A DNA stretch of 64,000 nucleotides, from the NCBI RefSeq assembly GCF_000759345.1, contig NZ_JPZL01000001.1:1178001-1242000 (forward strand), read 5' to 3'. The position numbers and the translations under genes were made by a program. The DNA is from Litchfieldella xinjiangensis. Lineage in GTDB: Bacteria; Pseudomonadota; Gammaproteobacteria; Pseudomonadales; Halomonadaceae. Of the stretch, positions 1-7,791 are shown in pieces (position 1 is the stretch's first letter; each line of letters begins with the position of its first letter). Under the pieces are notes generated by a model that saw nothing but the letters and a program-made list of their open reading frames with translations, was not told the origin of the DNA and ran no database searches.

Positions 1-967
1 GCTCGAGATTGACGCGGATCTGCGCGACCCGGCTTGCGGCCGGCACATTGAGGGCGGCGCGTGTCTTGGGGCCGATGACACCATCGTCCTCGAGCAGGTG
101 ACGGCGCTGGAACTGGCGAACGGCTTCGGCCAGCGTGGCGTCGTAGTGCTCGGCTTCCGGCGCCTCGAGCTGAAGCGGCTCGAGCGCATAGTAGTCGATG
201 TCCGCCGCGAGGAGTTCGGGCTTGCCGAGCACACCCAGACGCTCACGTAGCAAGGCCACGTCGGGGTGCCGGCCGCCGGGCTTGAGCGGCGACTCCCGCT
301 CGGCCAAGTGCGGCCAGCCGCCCGCCTCGGCAATGGCCCGGTAGCGTGCCAAACCATCGCGCAGGCGCTGGTACGGTGGGTGCTCGGGGCGCGCCGCATC
401 GAAGGTAGCGGCAATCTCGCCGCGCTCCACCTGCTGCCCCAGGGCGGCGTAATCGGGGGCGAACTCGTCGACACCGATTTTCCAATCCTCATCGACACTG
501 GCCGGGTCGACCTTGCCCCGGCTGAGGTGACGCAGCGCCAGCAATAGCCGGCTAGTTGCTGCGACCTCGGCGTCGGCCAGGGCGCGAGCATTGCTCGAGG
601 CATCCTGGGTGAGGCGGGCCCACTGGGTGGCCAATGCCTGAGGCCGATAATCCTCCGGCGAGAGGCCGTCATCCTCGAGCTCTCGCAACGCCTCGACCAG
701 CGCCGAAACCTGGGTCTGATCCTGCCAGACCGGGCGAAACCCGCGGGCGCGATAAAAGGCAGCCACGTCATTCGTCAACGAATCCGCTGCGTCATCGTCC
801 GAGGGCGTGTCGGTGAGGTGAGAAGCGCTACGATCCTGGGAAAATCGGCTCTCGAGCTGACTTTTCACCTCGCTCCCTGGGGCCTCGGCCTGGCTCCAGG
901 CCGTGTTCCACATACACATCGTCAGCAACCAAGTGACGAACAGCAAAGGGGCTGATGCGCTTTTCAT
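1..967 (-). CDS. L,D-transpeptidase, YcbB/LdtD type (C-terminal part outside window)
   Basis: Only the N-terminal 322 residues are visible; the gene runs off the left edge. The protein starts with a signal peptide (MKSASAPLLFVTWLLTM), then has the long helical scaffold typical of YcbB-type L,D-transpeptidases (RARGFRPVWQDQ; GLSPEDYRP) and a peptidoglycan-binding repeat near the edge (AVRQFQRRHLLEDDGVIGP). The YkuD catalytic domain with its cysteine would follow beyond the window. Enzymes of this family make 3-3 cross-links in periplasmic murein. The ATG at 967 has an AAGGAG-like ribosome site about 12 bases upstream. It is divergent from a second murein-related gene at 1161. The family call is good; activity cannot be judged without the catalytic part. 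Confidence 0.85.
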   Translation of the reverse strand, partial: MKSASAPLLFVTWLLTMCMWNTAWSQAEAPGSEVKSQLESRFSQDRSASHLTDTPSDDDAADSLTNDVAAFYRARGFRPVWQDQTQVSALVEALRELEDDGLSPEDYRPQALATQWARLTQDASSNARALADAEVAATSRLLLALRHLSRGKVDPASVDEDWKIGVDEFAPDYAALGQQVERGEIAATFDAARPEHPPYQRLRDGLARYRAIAEAGGWPHLAERESPLKPGGRHPDVALLRERLGVLGKPELLAADIDYYALEPLQLEAPEAEHYDATLAEAVRQFQRRHLLEDDGVIGPKTRAALNVPAASRVAQIRVNLE

Positions 968-1160
968 GCTTCCGGGACTCCTTCCCGTTGCGTAAACTTC
1001 CATCCGTTATATCGCCCTACGTCGAGAGTGCGTGAAAAACCCCGGGGTCTGGTCCATCCCCGCGGTGTCCATACTGGTCTTGGCCCCATACGTAGCGCGC
1101 CATACCTACACCTTACTGAATTCATACGACCTTGGACCAGTCGTGAGGACCTTTCCCCGC

Positions 1161-1889
1161 ATGCGCATCAGCCCGTTTTCCTTCCTCAAACGCCTACGCG
1201 CCTGTTCATTGCTCGGGCTGTGTTTTTTCGCATCTACCGGCGTCGCCTCCCCGCTGACCGACACCCTACAGCGTCTGGCCCCGAATGCCGATGCCCAGGT
1301 GTTGCGCCTGGCCGCGAGCGCCTTGAACTGCGCCCAGCCCGATGCCGAACGCCTGGCCGTGATCGATTTTTCGCGCAGCGCCAACGAGCCGCGCCTGTGG
1401 GTCTTCGACCTGACCCAGGGGCGCCTGCTGTTCGAGGAACTCGTTTCCCACGGCCAAGGCACCGGCGAGGCCGAGGCCCAGTGGTTCTCGAACACCCCCG
1501 ATAGCCATCAGTCGAGCCTGGGGCTGTTTCGTACCATGAACAGCTACTACGGCAGCAACGGTTATTCGCTGCGCCTGGAAGGACTGGAGCCCGGCGTCAA
1601 CGACCTGGCCTATCAGCGTGCCATCGTCATTCACGGGGCCGACTACGTCAGTGAATCCTTCATCGAGCGCTACGGCCGCCTGGGGCGCAGCCATGGCTGC
1701 CCGGCAGTACGCACAGAGGTCGCCAAACCGCTGATCGATAGCCTCAAGGAAGATCAGTACGTGTTTGCCTACTATCCCGATCAGGAGTGGCTATCGCAGT
1801 CGGCATACCTGAGCTGTGGCCAACTGCCCAGCCTGGCCAACAGCATCGATGCGCGCGGCTATTCCCTGGCGATGAACGCCACCCCCTGA
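1161..1889 (+). CDS. Murein L,D-transpeptidase catalytic domain family protein (YkuD_2-like)
   Basis: A 242-residue protein with an N-terminal signal peptide (residues 1 to about 28, ending near TGVAS). The C-terminal half carries the cysteine-nucleophile motif of YkuD-type enzymes in the variant of the YkuD_2 family: IVIHG, then SHGCPAV instead of the usual SHGC-I/V-R. The first histidine and the SHGC serine, histidine and cysteine are all present. It should act on peptidoglycan in the periplasm. An upstream extension is open to 1032, but the ATG at 1161 places the signal peptide at the N-terminus and is preferred. It is divergent from the L,D-transpeptidase at 1-967. The exact substrate is unknown. 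Confidence 0.8.
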   Translation: MRISPFSFLKRLRACSLLGLCFFASTGVASPLTDTLQRLAPNADAQVLRLAASALNCAQPDAERLAVIDFSRSANEPRLWVFDLTQGRLLFEELVSHGQGTGEAEAQWFSNTPDSHQSSLGLFRTMNSYYGSNGYSLRLEGLEPGVNDLAYQRAIVIHGADYVSESFIERYGRLGRSHGCPAVRTEVAKPLIDSLKEDQYVFAYYPDQEWLSQSAYLSCGQLPSLANSIDARGYSLAMNATP

Positions 1890-2066
1890 GCCGCGGGTCA
1901 GCGCCTGATCGGCATTCGCTTAAAAAGGGGTTATCGAAAGAGACGCGCGTTTGCGTATACGCTTATGCGCAGCCTGACTATGGTAAGAGAAGGCCAGCGT
2001 ATCGAGACGGCCCTACTCGTCGCCGTTCATGCAAAAAGATCCAGAAGAATTCAAAAGGAGAACCCC

Positions 2067-2909
2067 ATGCGTACCCTGCTCCTCCTGTGCTGCCTGGTAC
2101 CGGGCCTGTTGGCTGGCACGGTACAGGCCCAGTCCGCAACGCAGCCGGCCGAAGTGAATGTACCCATCGCCTGGGGTCCGCGTATCGAGAGCGAGGTGTT
2201 CACCTACACCACGGGCGGCGATACCTATCAAGGCTATCTGGCACATAACGCCCATGATGAAACCCCGAGGCCGGCCGTGCTGATCGTGCATGAATGGTGG
2301 GGGCTGAACGAATACGTCAAGCGGCGTGCCGACCAGTTGGCCGCCCTGGGCTTCGTCGCCCTGGCGGTGGACATGTACGGTAACGGCCAGATCGCCGAGC
2401 ATCCGGACGAAGCCGGTGAATTCGCTCAACGGGTGATGCAGGATTGGCCGGCCGCGCGGGCACGGCTCGAAGCGGCCATTAATGAGCTGAGCACCCACCC
2501 GGCCGTGGCAGATGTCGGCATGGCCGCCATCGGTTACTGCTTCGGTGGAGGAGTGGTCATGAACATGGCACTATCGGGCATGCCGCTCGAGGCGGCGATC
2601 AGCTTTCACGGAAGCCCGACCCTGGCGGCCCGGAACCGGCAGGAGTTCGCGGGCGTCGTGCAGATCCACAACGGTGCCGCCGATCCGCTGGTTTCCGAAG
2701 AGGACCTGACCGCCATGGGCGAGGCGCTCCAGGCCCAGAGCGCCGACGTCGAGATCATCAACTACCACGGCGCCACGCACGCCTTTTCCAATCCCGATGC
2801 CACAGCGGTCGGGGAAGAGTTTGGGCTCCCGCTGGGTTACGACGCCGCAGCGGATGCGGCGTCCTGGCAAGCGGCATTACTGCTGCTGGACCGTACGCTC
2901 AACGATTGA
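2067..2909 (+). CDS. Exported dienelactone hydrolase family protein
   Basis: A 280-residue alpha/beta hydrolase with a signal peptide (residues 1 to about 22, ending VQAQ), so probably periplasmic. The catalytic triad of dienelactone hydrolases is visible: nucleophilic cysteine in GYCFGGG, aspartate in AADPLV and histidine in GATHAF. An early HEWWGLN motif is also characteristic. The ATG at 2067 is chosen because an AAAAGGAG ribosome site lies just upstream (2053-2060); the longer frame from 1965 has no such support and would bury the signal peptide. It is followed by a strong hairpin shared with the converging gene. The natural substrate is unknown. Confidence 0.85.
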   Translation: MRTLLLLCCLVPGLLAGTVQAQSATQPAEVNVPIAWGPRIESEVFTYTTGGDTYQGYLAHNAHDETPRPAVLIVHEWWGLNEYVKRRADQLAALGFVALAVDMYGNGQIAEHPDEAGEFAQRVMQDWPAARARLEAAINELSTHPAVADVGMAAIGYCFGGGVVMNMALSGMPLEAAISFHGSPTLAARNRQEFAGVVQIHNGAADPLVSEEDLTAMGEALQAQSADVEIINYHGATHAFSNPDATAVGEEFGLPLGYDAAADAASWQAALLLLDRTLND

Positions 2910-2923
2910 GCCTGGCTTGGATT

Positions 2924-2948
2924 ACCCCGGGGTTCAGGTCCCCGGGGT
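2924..2948. terminator. Shared hairpin between convergent genes
   Basis: A perfect 9-bp inverted repeat (ACCCCGGGG, 7-base loop, CCCCGGGGT) lies between the converging dienelactone hydrolase and FAD/Rieske genes, overlapping the stop codon of the latter. There is no T-run on either side, so intrinsic termination is plausible but not certain. Confidence 0.5.
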
Positions 2949-4433
2949 GCGGCGAGCCAGCATCTCGTAGGCCGGCCCTTCGATCACTTCGCCGTTCGCA
3001 TCGAAGCGGCTGCCATGGCAGGGGCAATCCCAGGTCGTTTCGGCGGCGTTCCAGTGCACGATGCACTTCATGTGCGGACAGACCGCCGAGAGCACCTTCA
3101 ATTCACCCGCCTCGTCACGACGCACCGCCAGCTTCTCGCCATCGACCGTCGCCACGCGCGCCTCGCCGGGGGCAACGTCGTCGAAGGTCTTGAGTTTATC
3201 GGTGCCCAGATAGTCCTTGAACATATGCTTGGCGACCGTCGCGTTCTCCTTGGCGTATTGCGATGCTGACTTGCCCGGGGTGATGCGTCGGGCGTCGTAC
3301 CGTGCATGCCAGGGATTGTCGCGCTCCTGGATCAGATCGGAGAGGATGCTGCCGGCCAGTGTGCCCCAGACCAGCCCGTCGGCGGCAAAGCCGGTGGCCA
3401 GATAGACATTGTCACGGCCATGCATGCGGCCGATATAAGGCAGGCCATCGGGTGAAGTGTACTGCTGGGCCGACCACTCATGGGTGAACGACGCGACATC
3501 GAAGTGCCGTTCGAGATACTCGCGCATCTTCTGATAATGATCGCCCTGATGCTCCCCGGTCTTGTGCTTCTCGCCGATCGCCATCAGGTACTGCTCACCG
3601 CCGTGACGGTAGCTGCGCAGGGAGTGGAAGGGATCCAGCACCCAGAGAATGCCCTCGGGGTAATGACCTTGTGACAGCCGGGCACTGACGGCGTATTCAC
3701 GCGATGTCAGCATCCCACCTTGCAGCATGCTGATGCCCTTGGGCGTGTGGGTGGCATGGACGATGTGTTGCGCGGTGATTCGCGCCGTATCGGTCACGAT
3801 CACGCCATGCTTGTCGTCGACTTCCCGAACCGGGCTGTGCTCATGGATGGCGACGCCCGCCCGGCTCGCCGCCTGGGCCAGCCCCTGCAGATAATGCAAT
3901 GGATTGAACTGGGCCTGGTTCTCGACTTTGAGCCCCCGGGTCTCGAATGGCAGCTCAAGATCATCGGCGTCTGTGACGGTCAGACCTGCCGCGGCCATCG
4001 CATCCCGTTCGTCATCGAGCGAGTGGTTGGCTTCGTCGGCACTGGGCACCACCCGATAGAGCGGCGTGCGCCTGAAGTCGCACTCGATCCCGTACTGCTG
4101 AACCCAAGCCTCGATCCGATCGACCGCCTCGGCGCGCGACGTGACCACATCCGCCACGGCGGTGCTATCCCATTTGCTGCGTATCGATGCCAGCCCCGAC
4201 GCCAGAGGGCTATAGAGGTTGCCAGTGGAGCCACCGGTGACGCCATAGCCGACCGAGTGGGACTCGAGCACCAGGACATTGCGGCCCGCTTCCGCCAGTT
4301 GCAGCGCCGTGCTCATACCGGTAATGCCGGCGCCGATCACCGCCACATCCACCTCACGGTCTTCCTGAAGCGTTGGAAACACACCCGCCGCCACATCGCT
4401 TCCCAAGGTCCAGATCGCATCCATGTCAGACAC
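2934..4433 (-). CDS. FAD-dependent oxidoreductase with C-terminal Rieske [2Fe-2S] domain
   Basis: A 499-residue two-domain protein. Residues about 25-370 form a DAO-type FAD domain, with the dinucleotide motif VAVIGAGITGMSTALQLAEAG near residues 30-50 and a late FAD-contact segment ATGFAADGLVWGTLAGS. Residues about 415-499 form a Rieske domain whose ligands are all seen: CPHMKC and then CPCHGSRFD. This architecture is widespread in bacteria as a glycine-oxidase-like dehydrogenase with an attached electron-transfer domain; substrates are mostly unassigned. No signal peptide is evident. It stands alone, with its start facing the bioB promoter region. Confidence 0.88.
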   Translation of the reverse strand: MSDMDAIWTLGSDVAAGVFPTLQEDREVDVAVIGAGITGMSTALQLAEAGRNVLVLESHSVGYGVTGGSTGNLYSPLASGLASIRSKWDSTAVADVVTSRAEAVDRIEAWVQQYGIECDFRRTPLYRVVPSADEANHSLDDERDAMAAAGLTVTDADDLELPFETRGLKVENQAQFNPLHYLQGLAQAASRAGVAIHEHSPVREVDDKHGVIVTDTARITAQHIVHATHTPKGISMLQGGMLTSREYAVSARLSQGHYPEGILWVLDPFHSLRSYRHGGEQYLMAIGEKHKTGEHQGDHYQKMREYLERHFDVASFTHEWSAQQYTSPDGLPYIGRMHGRDNVYLATGFAADGLVWGTLAGSILSDLIQERDNPWHARYDARRITPGKSASQYAKENATVAKHMFKDYLGTDKLKTFDDVAPGEARVATVDGEKLAVRRDEAGELKVLSAVCPHMKCIVHWNAAETTWDCPCHGSRFDANGEVIEGPAYEMLARRTPGT

Positions 4434-4585
4434 TCCTTTTACGCTACATCGTTAACGACACGTGCCTTAGTTATAGAAGCCAGGGCGTGCGACCGCGAAC
4501 GGCGAGCCGAGACAACGCAGGGCCGGCAGCCAGTTAACCTCCACGAATATCCAGGTTGACAGGAATCGAACAAGCCGTAAGCTCT

Positions 4586-4618
4586 CAGTCAACTTCTCAT
4601 AATCGATAACGTTGACAA
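4586..4618. promoter_or_regulatory. Candidate BirA (biotin repressor) operator
   Basis: The half-sites CAGTCAACT (4586-4594) and CGTTGACAA (4610-4618) form an inverted repeat separated by 15 bases, ending 11 bases before the bioB ATG. This fits the known gammaproteobacterial BirA pattern TTGTAAACC-N14/15-GGTTTACAA in spacing and core (GTCAAC/GTTGAC). The right half matches 8 of 9 positions if C is allowed at the variable position; the left half is weaker. Confidence 0.6.
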
Positions 4619-4629
4619 GAGCGCGCCTT

Positions 4630-5745
4630 ATGTCCTCCATTCCTTCCATTTCCTCAATAACCGCGCAGGGGGCCACCGCCCACCGGGACGCGGCTCCCCG
4701 CCATGATTGGGCGCTCGACGAGATCGAGGCGTTGTTCGCCCTCCCCTTCAACGACTTGCTGTTTCGGGCCCAGCAAGTGCATCGCGCCCATTTCGATGCC
4801 AACGCCGTGCAGGTCTCGACGCTGCTGTCGATCAAGACCGGCGCCTGCCCGGAGGACTGCAAGTACTGTCCGCAGTCCGGCCACTACGCCACTGGCTTGG
4901 GCAAGGAAAAGCTGCTGGAGATCGAAAAGGTGGTCGAACAGGCGCGTGCCGCCAGGGACGCCGGCGCCAGCCGTTTCTGCATGGGGGCCGCCTGGCGCAG
5001 CCCGCGCGAGCGCGATCTCGACGTCGTTCTGGAAATGGTGCGCCGGGTCAAGGCGCTGGGGTTGGAGACCTGCATGACGCTGGGCATGCTCGATGGAAAA
5101 CAGGCGCACAAGCTTTCCGAAGCGGGGCTCGATTACTACAACCACAATCTCGATACCTCGCCGGCGTACTACGGTGAAATCATCACCACCCGCACCTACG
5201 CCGACCGCCTCGATACCCTGGGCCACGTGCGCGAAGCCGGCATGAAGATCTGTTCGGGCGGCATCCTCGGCATGGGCGAGGCTCCCCGCGATCGCGCCGC
5301 CCTGCTCCAGCAACTGGCCCGGCTCGACCCGCATCCCGAATCCGTGCCGATCAACATGCTGGTAAAGGTGGCAGGCACGCCGCTGGAAGATGTCCCCGAT
5401 CTCGACGCGATCGATTTCATCCGCGCCATCGCCGTGGCACGGATCGTCATGCCGGCAAGTCACGTGCGGCTCTCGGCCGGCCGCGAACAGATGGACGAAT
5501 CGACCCAGGCACTGGCGTTCCTGGCCGGGGCCAATTCGATATTCTATGGCGACCAGTTGCTCACCACCGGTAACCCGCAGGTCGAACAGGACCGTGCGCT
5601 ATTTGCCAAGCTCGGCCTGCATCCCGAGCGTCGCGAGACCTGCGCCGACGACAGCCAACAACAGGCCGGCCTGGCAGCCGCCATGCAGAGCCAGGCCGCG
5701 GAGCGCAACGTGAGCACGACGTATTACGATGCCACCCTGAACTGA
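4630..5745 (+). CDS. bioB: Biotin synthase
   Basis: A 371-residue radical-SAM enzyme that inserts sulfur into dethiobiotin, the last step of biotin synthesis in the cytoplasm. The radical-SAM cluster motif CxxxCxxC is present as [12 protein letters not shown] after the typical [11 protein letters not shown]. Other BioB hallmarks are [22 protein letters not shown] and the C-terminal [12 protein letters not shown]. Length matches the family. The ATG at 4630 is used; a TTG at 4612 lies inside the presumed operator. No other bio gene adjoins it, so it is a solitary bioB, probably repressed by BirA through the upstream site. Confidence 0.97.
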   Translation: MSSIPSISSITAQGATAHRDAAPRHDWALDEIEALFALPFNDLLFRAQQVHRAHFDANAVQVSTLLSIKTGACPEDCKYCPQSGHYATGLGKEKLLEIEKVVEQARAARDAGASRFCMGAAWRSPRERDLDVVLEMVRRVKALGLETCMTLGMLDGKQAHKLSEAGLDYYNHNLDTSPAYYGEIITTRTYADRLDTLGHVREAGMKICSGGILGMGEAPRDRAALLQQLARLDPHPESVPINMLVKVAGTPLEDVPDLDAIDFIRAIAVARIVMPASHVRLSAGREQMDESTQALAFLAGANSIFYGDQLLTTGNPQVEQDRALFAKLGLHPERRETCADDSQQQAGLAAAMQSQAAERNVSTTYYDATLN

Positions 5746-5826
5746 CCAATCATCTACCGCTTCGCTTGCGGGGCGGTGTCGAGCGATTACCTTGAAGTGA
5801 GCCCACCCGTAATGGAGGACGCACTC

Positions 5827-7008
5827 ATGGATTGTTTCTCTCGGGCCACGCTAGGCCGCGCCGTGCTAGGCCGGACCACGCTTGGCCTTGTCGGCACCGC
5901 CCTGCTCATCTCCCCACTGGCTATTTCCGGCGCCTTGGCCCAACCCAAGGAATCCGTACAGACCGACGCCGGCGCGCTCAGCATCGAACCGGTCGTCGAT
6001 GGCTTAGTTCACCCCTGGGGCATGGCCTTTCTGCCCGATGGTCGCCTGCTGGTGACCGAACGCGCCGGTCGGCTCCGCATTCTGGACAAGAACGACTCAC
6101 TCTCCGACCCCGTCGAGGGGGTGCCCGAGGTGTATAACCAGGGCCAGGGGGGCCTGTTCGATGTTGCGCTCCACCCCGATTTCGACACCAACCAGCAGGT
6201 TTATCTCTCGTTCGCCGATCCCGGCAAGGATGGCGCCACCACGGCCCTCGGCCGGGGACGGCTGGTCGACGACCGGCTCGAGGATTTCGAAGTGCTGTTC
6301 CGCATGGAGCCCCGCGTGGAGCACGAGAACCACTTCGGCGGCCGCATCGTCTTCACCGATGACGATACGCTCTACCTCACCCTTGCCGAGCGCTTCCAGT
6401 TCGCCCCGGCCCAGGACCCCACCAACCATCTCGGCACCATCGTGCACCTCAACCACGACGGCACCGCAGCCGACGATAACCCCTTCGTCGGCCAGGACGA
6501 CGGCCGCGACGGGATCTGGTCCTACGGCCATCGCAACATCGAAAGCGCCGCCCTTCACCCAGACACGAACGAACTATGGGTCGCCGAGATGGGCCCGCTG
6601 GGTGGCGACGAGCTCAATCGCCCCGAGGCCGGCAAGAACTATGGCTGGCCCGAGGTGAGCTGGGGTAAGCATTACAGTGGCGAAGACATCCCCGACCCCA
6701 CCGAGGACGGCGAATTCGCCGGATCGATCAAGCACTGGACACCGGTCATCTCGCCTTCGGGCATGATCTTCTACACCGGGGATACCCTCAGCGAATGGCA
6801 AGGCAGCATGCTCATTGGCGGTCTCTCGGAACAAGGCCTGGTGCGTGTCGAGCTCGACGGTGACGAGGTCACCCATGAGATGAGCATTCCCCTGGGAGCG
6901 CGCATTCGCGACGTGGAACAGGGTCCGGATGGGCTGGTCTACGTCACGACCGATGAAGAGAACGGCAGCATCATTCGCCTGCGTCCGCTCGATGACGACG
7001 GGAACTGA
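5827..7008 (+). CDS. PQQ-dependent sugar dehydrogenase (soluble aldose dehydrogenase, YliI-like)
   Basis: A 393-residue exported beta-propeller protein. The signal peptide covers about residues 1-38 (ends SGALAQP). The propeller has family motifs: LVHPWGMAFLPDGRLLVTER, QGGLFDVALHPDF, ENHFGGRI, SYGHRNIESAALHP and GGDELNRPEAGKNYGWP. The family is related to soluble glucose dehydrogenase and oxidises aldose sugars in the periplasm with PQQ. The start at 5827 is decided by a GGAGGA ribosome site at 5814-5819; the in-frame ATG at 5812 overlaps that site. No PQQ biosynthesis gene is in the window. Confidence 0.88.
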   Translation: MDCFSRATLGRAVLGRTTLGLVGTALLISPLAISGALAQPKESVQTDAGALSIEPVVDGLVHPWGMAFLPDGRLLVTERAGRLRILDKNDSLSDPVEGVPEVYNQGQGGLFDVALHPDFDTNQQVYLSFADPGKDGATTALGRGRLVDDRLEDFEVLFRMEPRVEHENHFGGRIVFTDDDTLYLTLAERFQFAPAQDPTNHLGTIVHLNHDGTAADDNPFVGQDDGRDGIWSYGHRNIESAALHPDTNELWVAEMGPLGGDELNRPEAGKNYGWPEVSWGKHYSGEDIPDPTEDGEFAGSIKHWTPVISPSGMIFYTGDTLSEWQGSMLIGGLSEQGLVRVELDGDEVTHEMSIPLGARIRDVEQGPDGLVYVTTDEENGSIIRLRPLDDDGN

Positions 7009-7143
7009 ACACGCTTACGGAGCCCGGCGGCGGCATCACATCGACACACAACGGATACCGATGGATACCGCCAAGGCCGTCATTTGTTGCTAACTTTTAG
7101 AGTGTCGATCACGGAATGACGCACACCGCGAAAGGAGAACGCC

Positions 7144-7635
7144 ATGAAAGTGGAATCACCCAACGATCTGTTCATTCGTCTACTGTCCGAAGCCAACAGC
7201 GGCGAGAAGCAAATGACCCGCGCCCTGCCCAAGATGGCCCGCGCCGCGGATGACGAGCAACTCGTCGAAGCGTTCAAGGAACACCTGGAAGAGACCCGCG
7301 CCCAGGTCGAGCGCATCGAGCAGATTGTCGAGTCGGATGACAGCATCCGTACCAAGCGCATCAAGAGCTATGGCATGGAAAGCCTGATCGAGGAAGCCCA
7401 GGAACTGATCGACGGCTCCGAGAAAGGCCCCGTGCGCGATGCCGCCCTCATCGGCTCTGCGCAGAAGGTCGAACACTTCGAGATTGCCGCCTACGGCACC
7501 TTGGCGGCCCTGGCCGACCAACTCGGCTACAAGAAGGCCAAGGAACTGCTCGCCGAAACGCTGAAGGAAGAAAAGTCAGCCGACGAGAAGCTCACCAAGC
7601 TCGCCAAGATGGATGTAAACCGCAAGGCGGGCTAA
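7144..7635 (+). CDS. DUF892/YciF-like ferritin-fold protein
   Basis: A 163-residue all-helical protein. The N-terminus (DLFIRLLSEANSGEKQMTRALPKMARAA) and the segments AFKEHLEETRAQVERIEQI and EHFEIAAYGTLAALADQLGY match the YciE/YciF family (DUF892), a ferritin-like diiron fold tied to osmotic and general stress. Glutamate and histidine residues in the helices could form the metal site. AAAGGAGAAC precedes the start. It is a single-gene unit closed by the hairpin at 7666. Biochemical function in the family is unsettled. Confidence 0.88.
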   Translation: MKVESPNDLFIRLLSEANSGEKQMTRALPKMARAADDEQLVEAFKEHLEETRAQVERIEQIVESDDSIRTKRIKSYGMESLIEEAQELIDGSEKGPVRDAALIGSAQKVEHFEIAAYGTLAALADQLGYKKAKELLAETLKEEKSADEKLTKLAKMDVNRKAG

Positions 7636-7665
7636 ACGAAGCCAGGTTCCCTCTCCCTTTTTTGG

Positions 7666-7695
7666 GCAGGTCAGCGCGTCTGGCCTGCTTTTTTT
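7666..7695 (+). terminator. Rho-independent terminator
   Basis: A stem GCAGG...CCTGC with an internal CA/TG pair and a 7-base T-run follows the DUF892 gene by 31 bases. Confidence 0.75.
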
Positions 7696-7744
7696 ACGTA
7701 CCCGCATGCCACGAATCGGACCGCGTCTTCGGGCGGTTGCAACG

Positions 7745-7771
7745 AAAAAGCCCCCAACGCGTGGGGGCTTT
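7745..7771 (-). terminator. Bidirectional terminator downstream of phoX
   Basis: A near-perfect palindrome (AAAGCCCCCA...GGGGGCTTT) lies 21 bases past the phoX stop codon. Read on the minus strand it ends in a run of five T, so it fits phoX termination; it can also serve the plus strand. Confidence 0.8.
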
Positions 7772-7791
7772 GCGACGGCTAGAAATACTTG

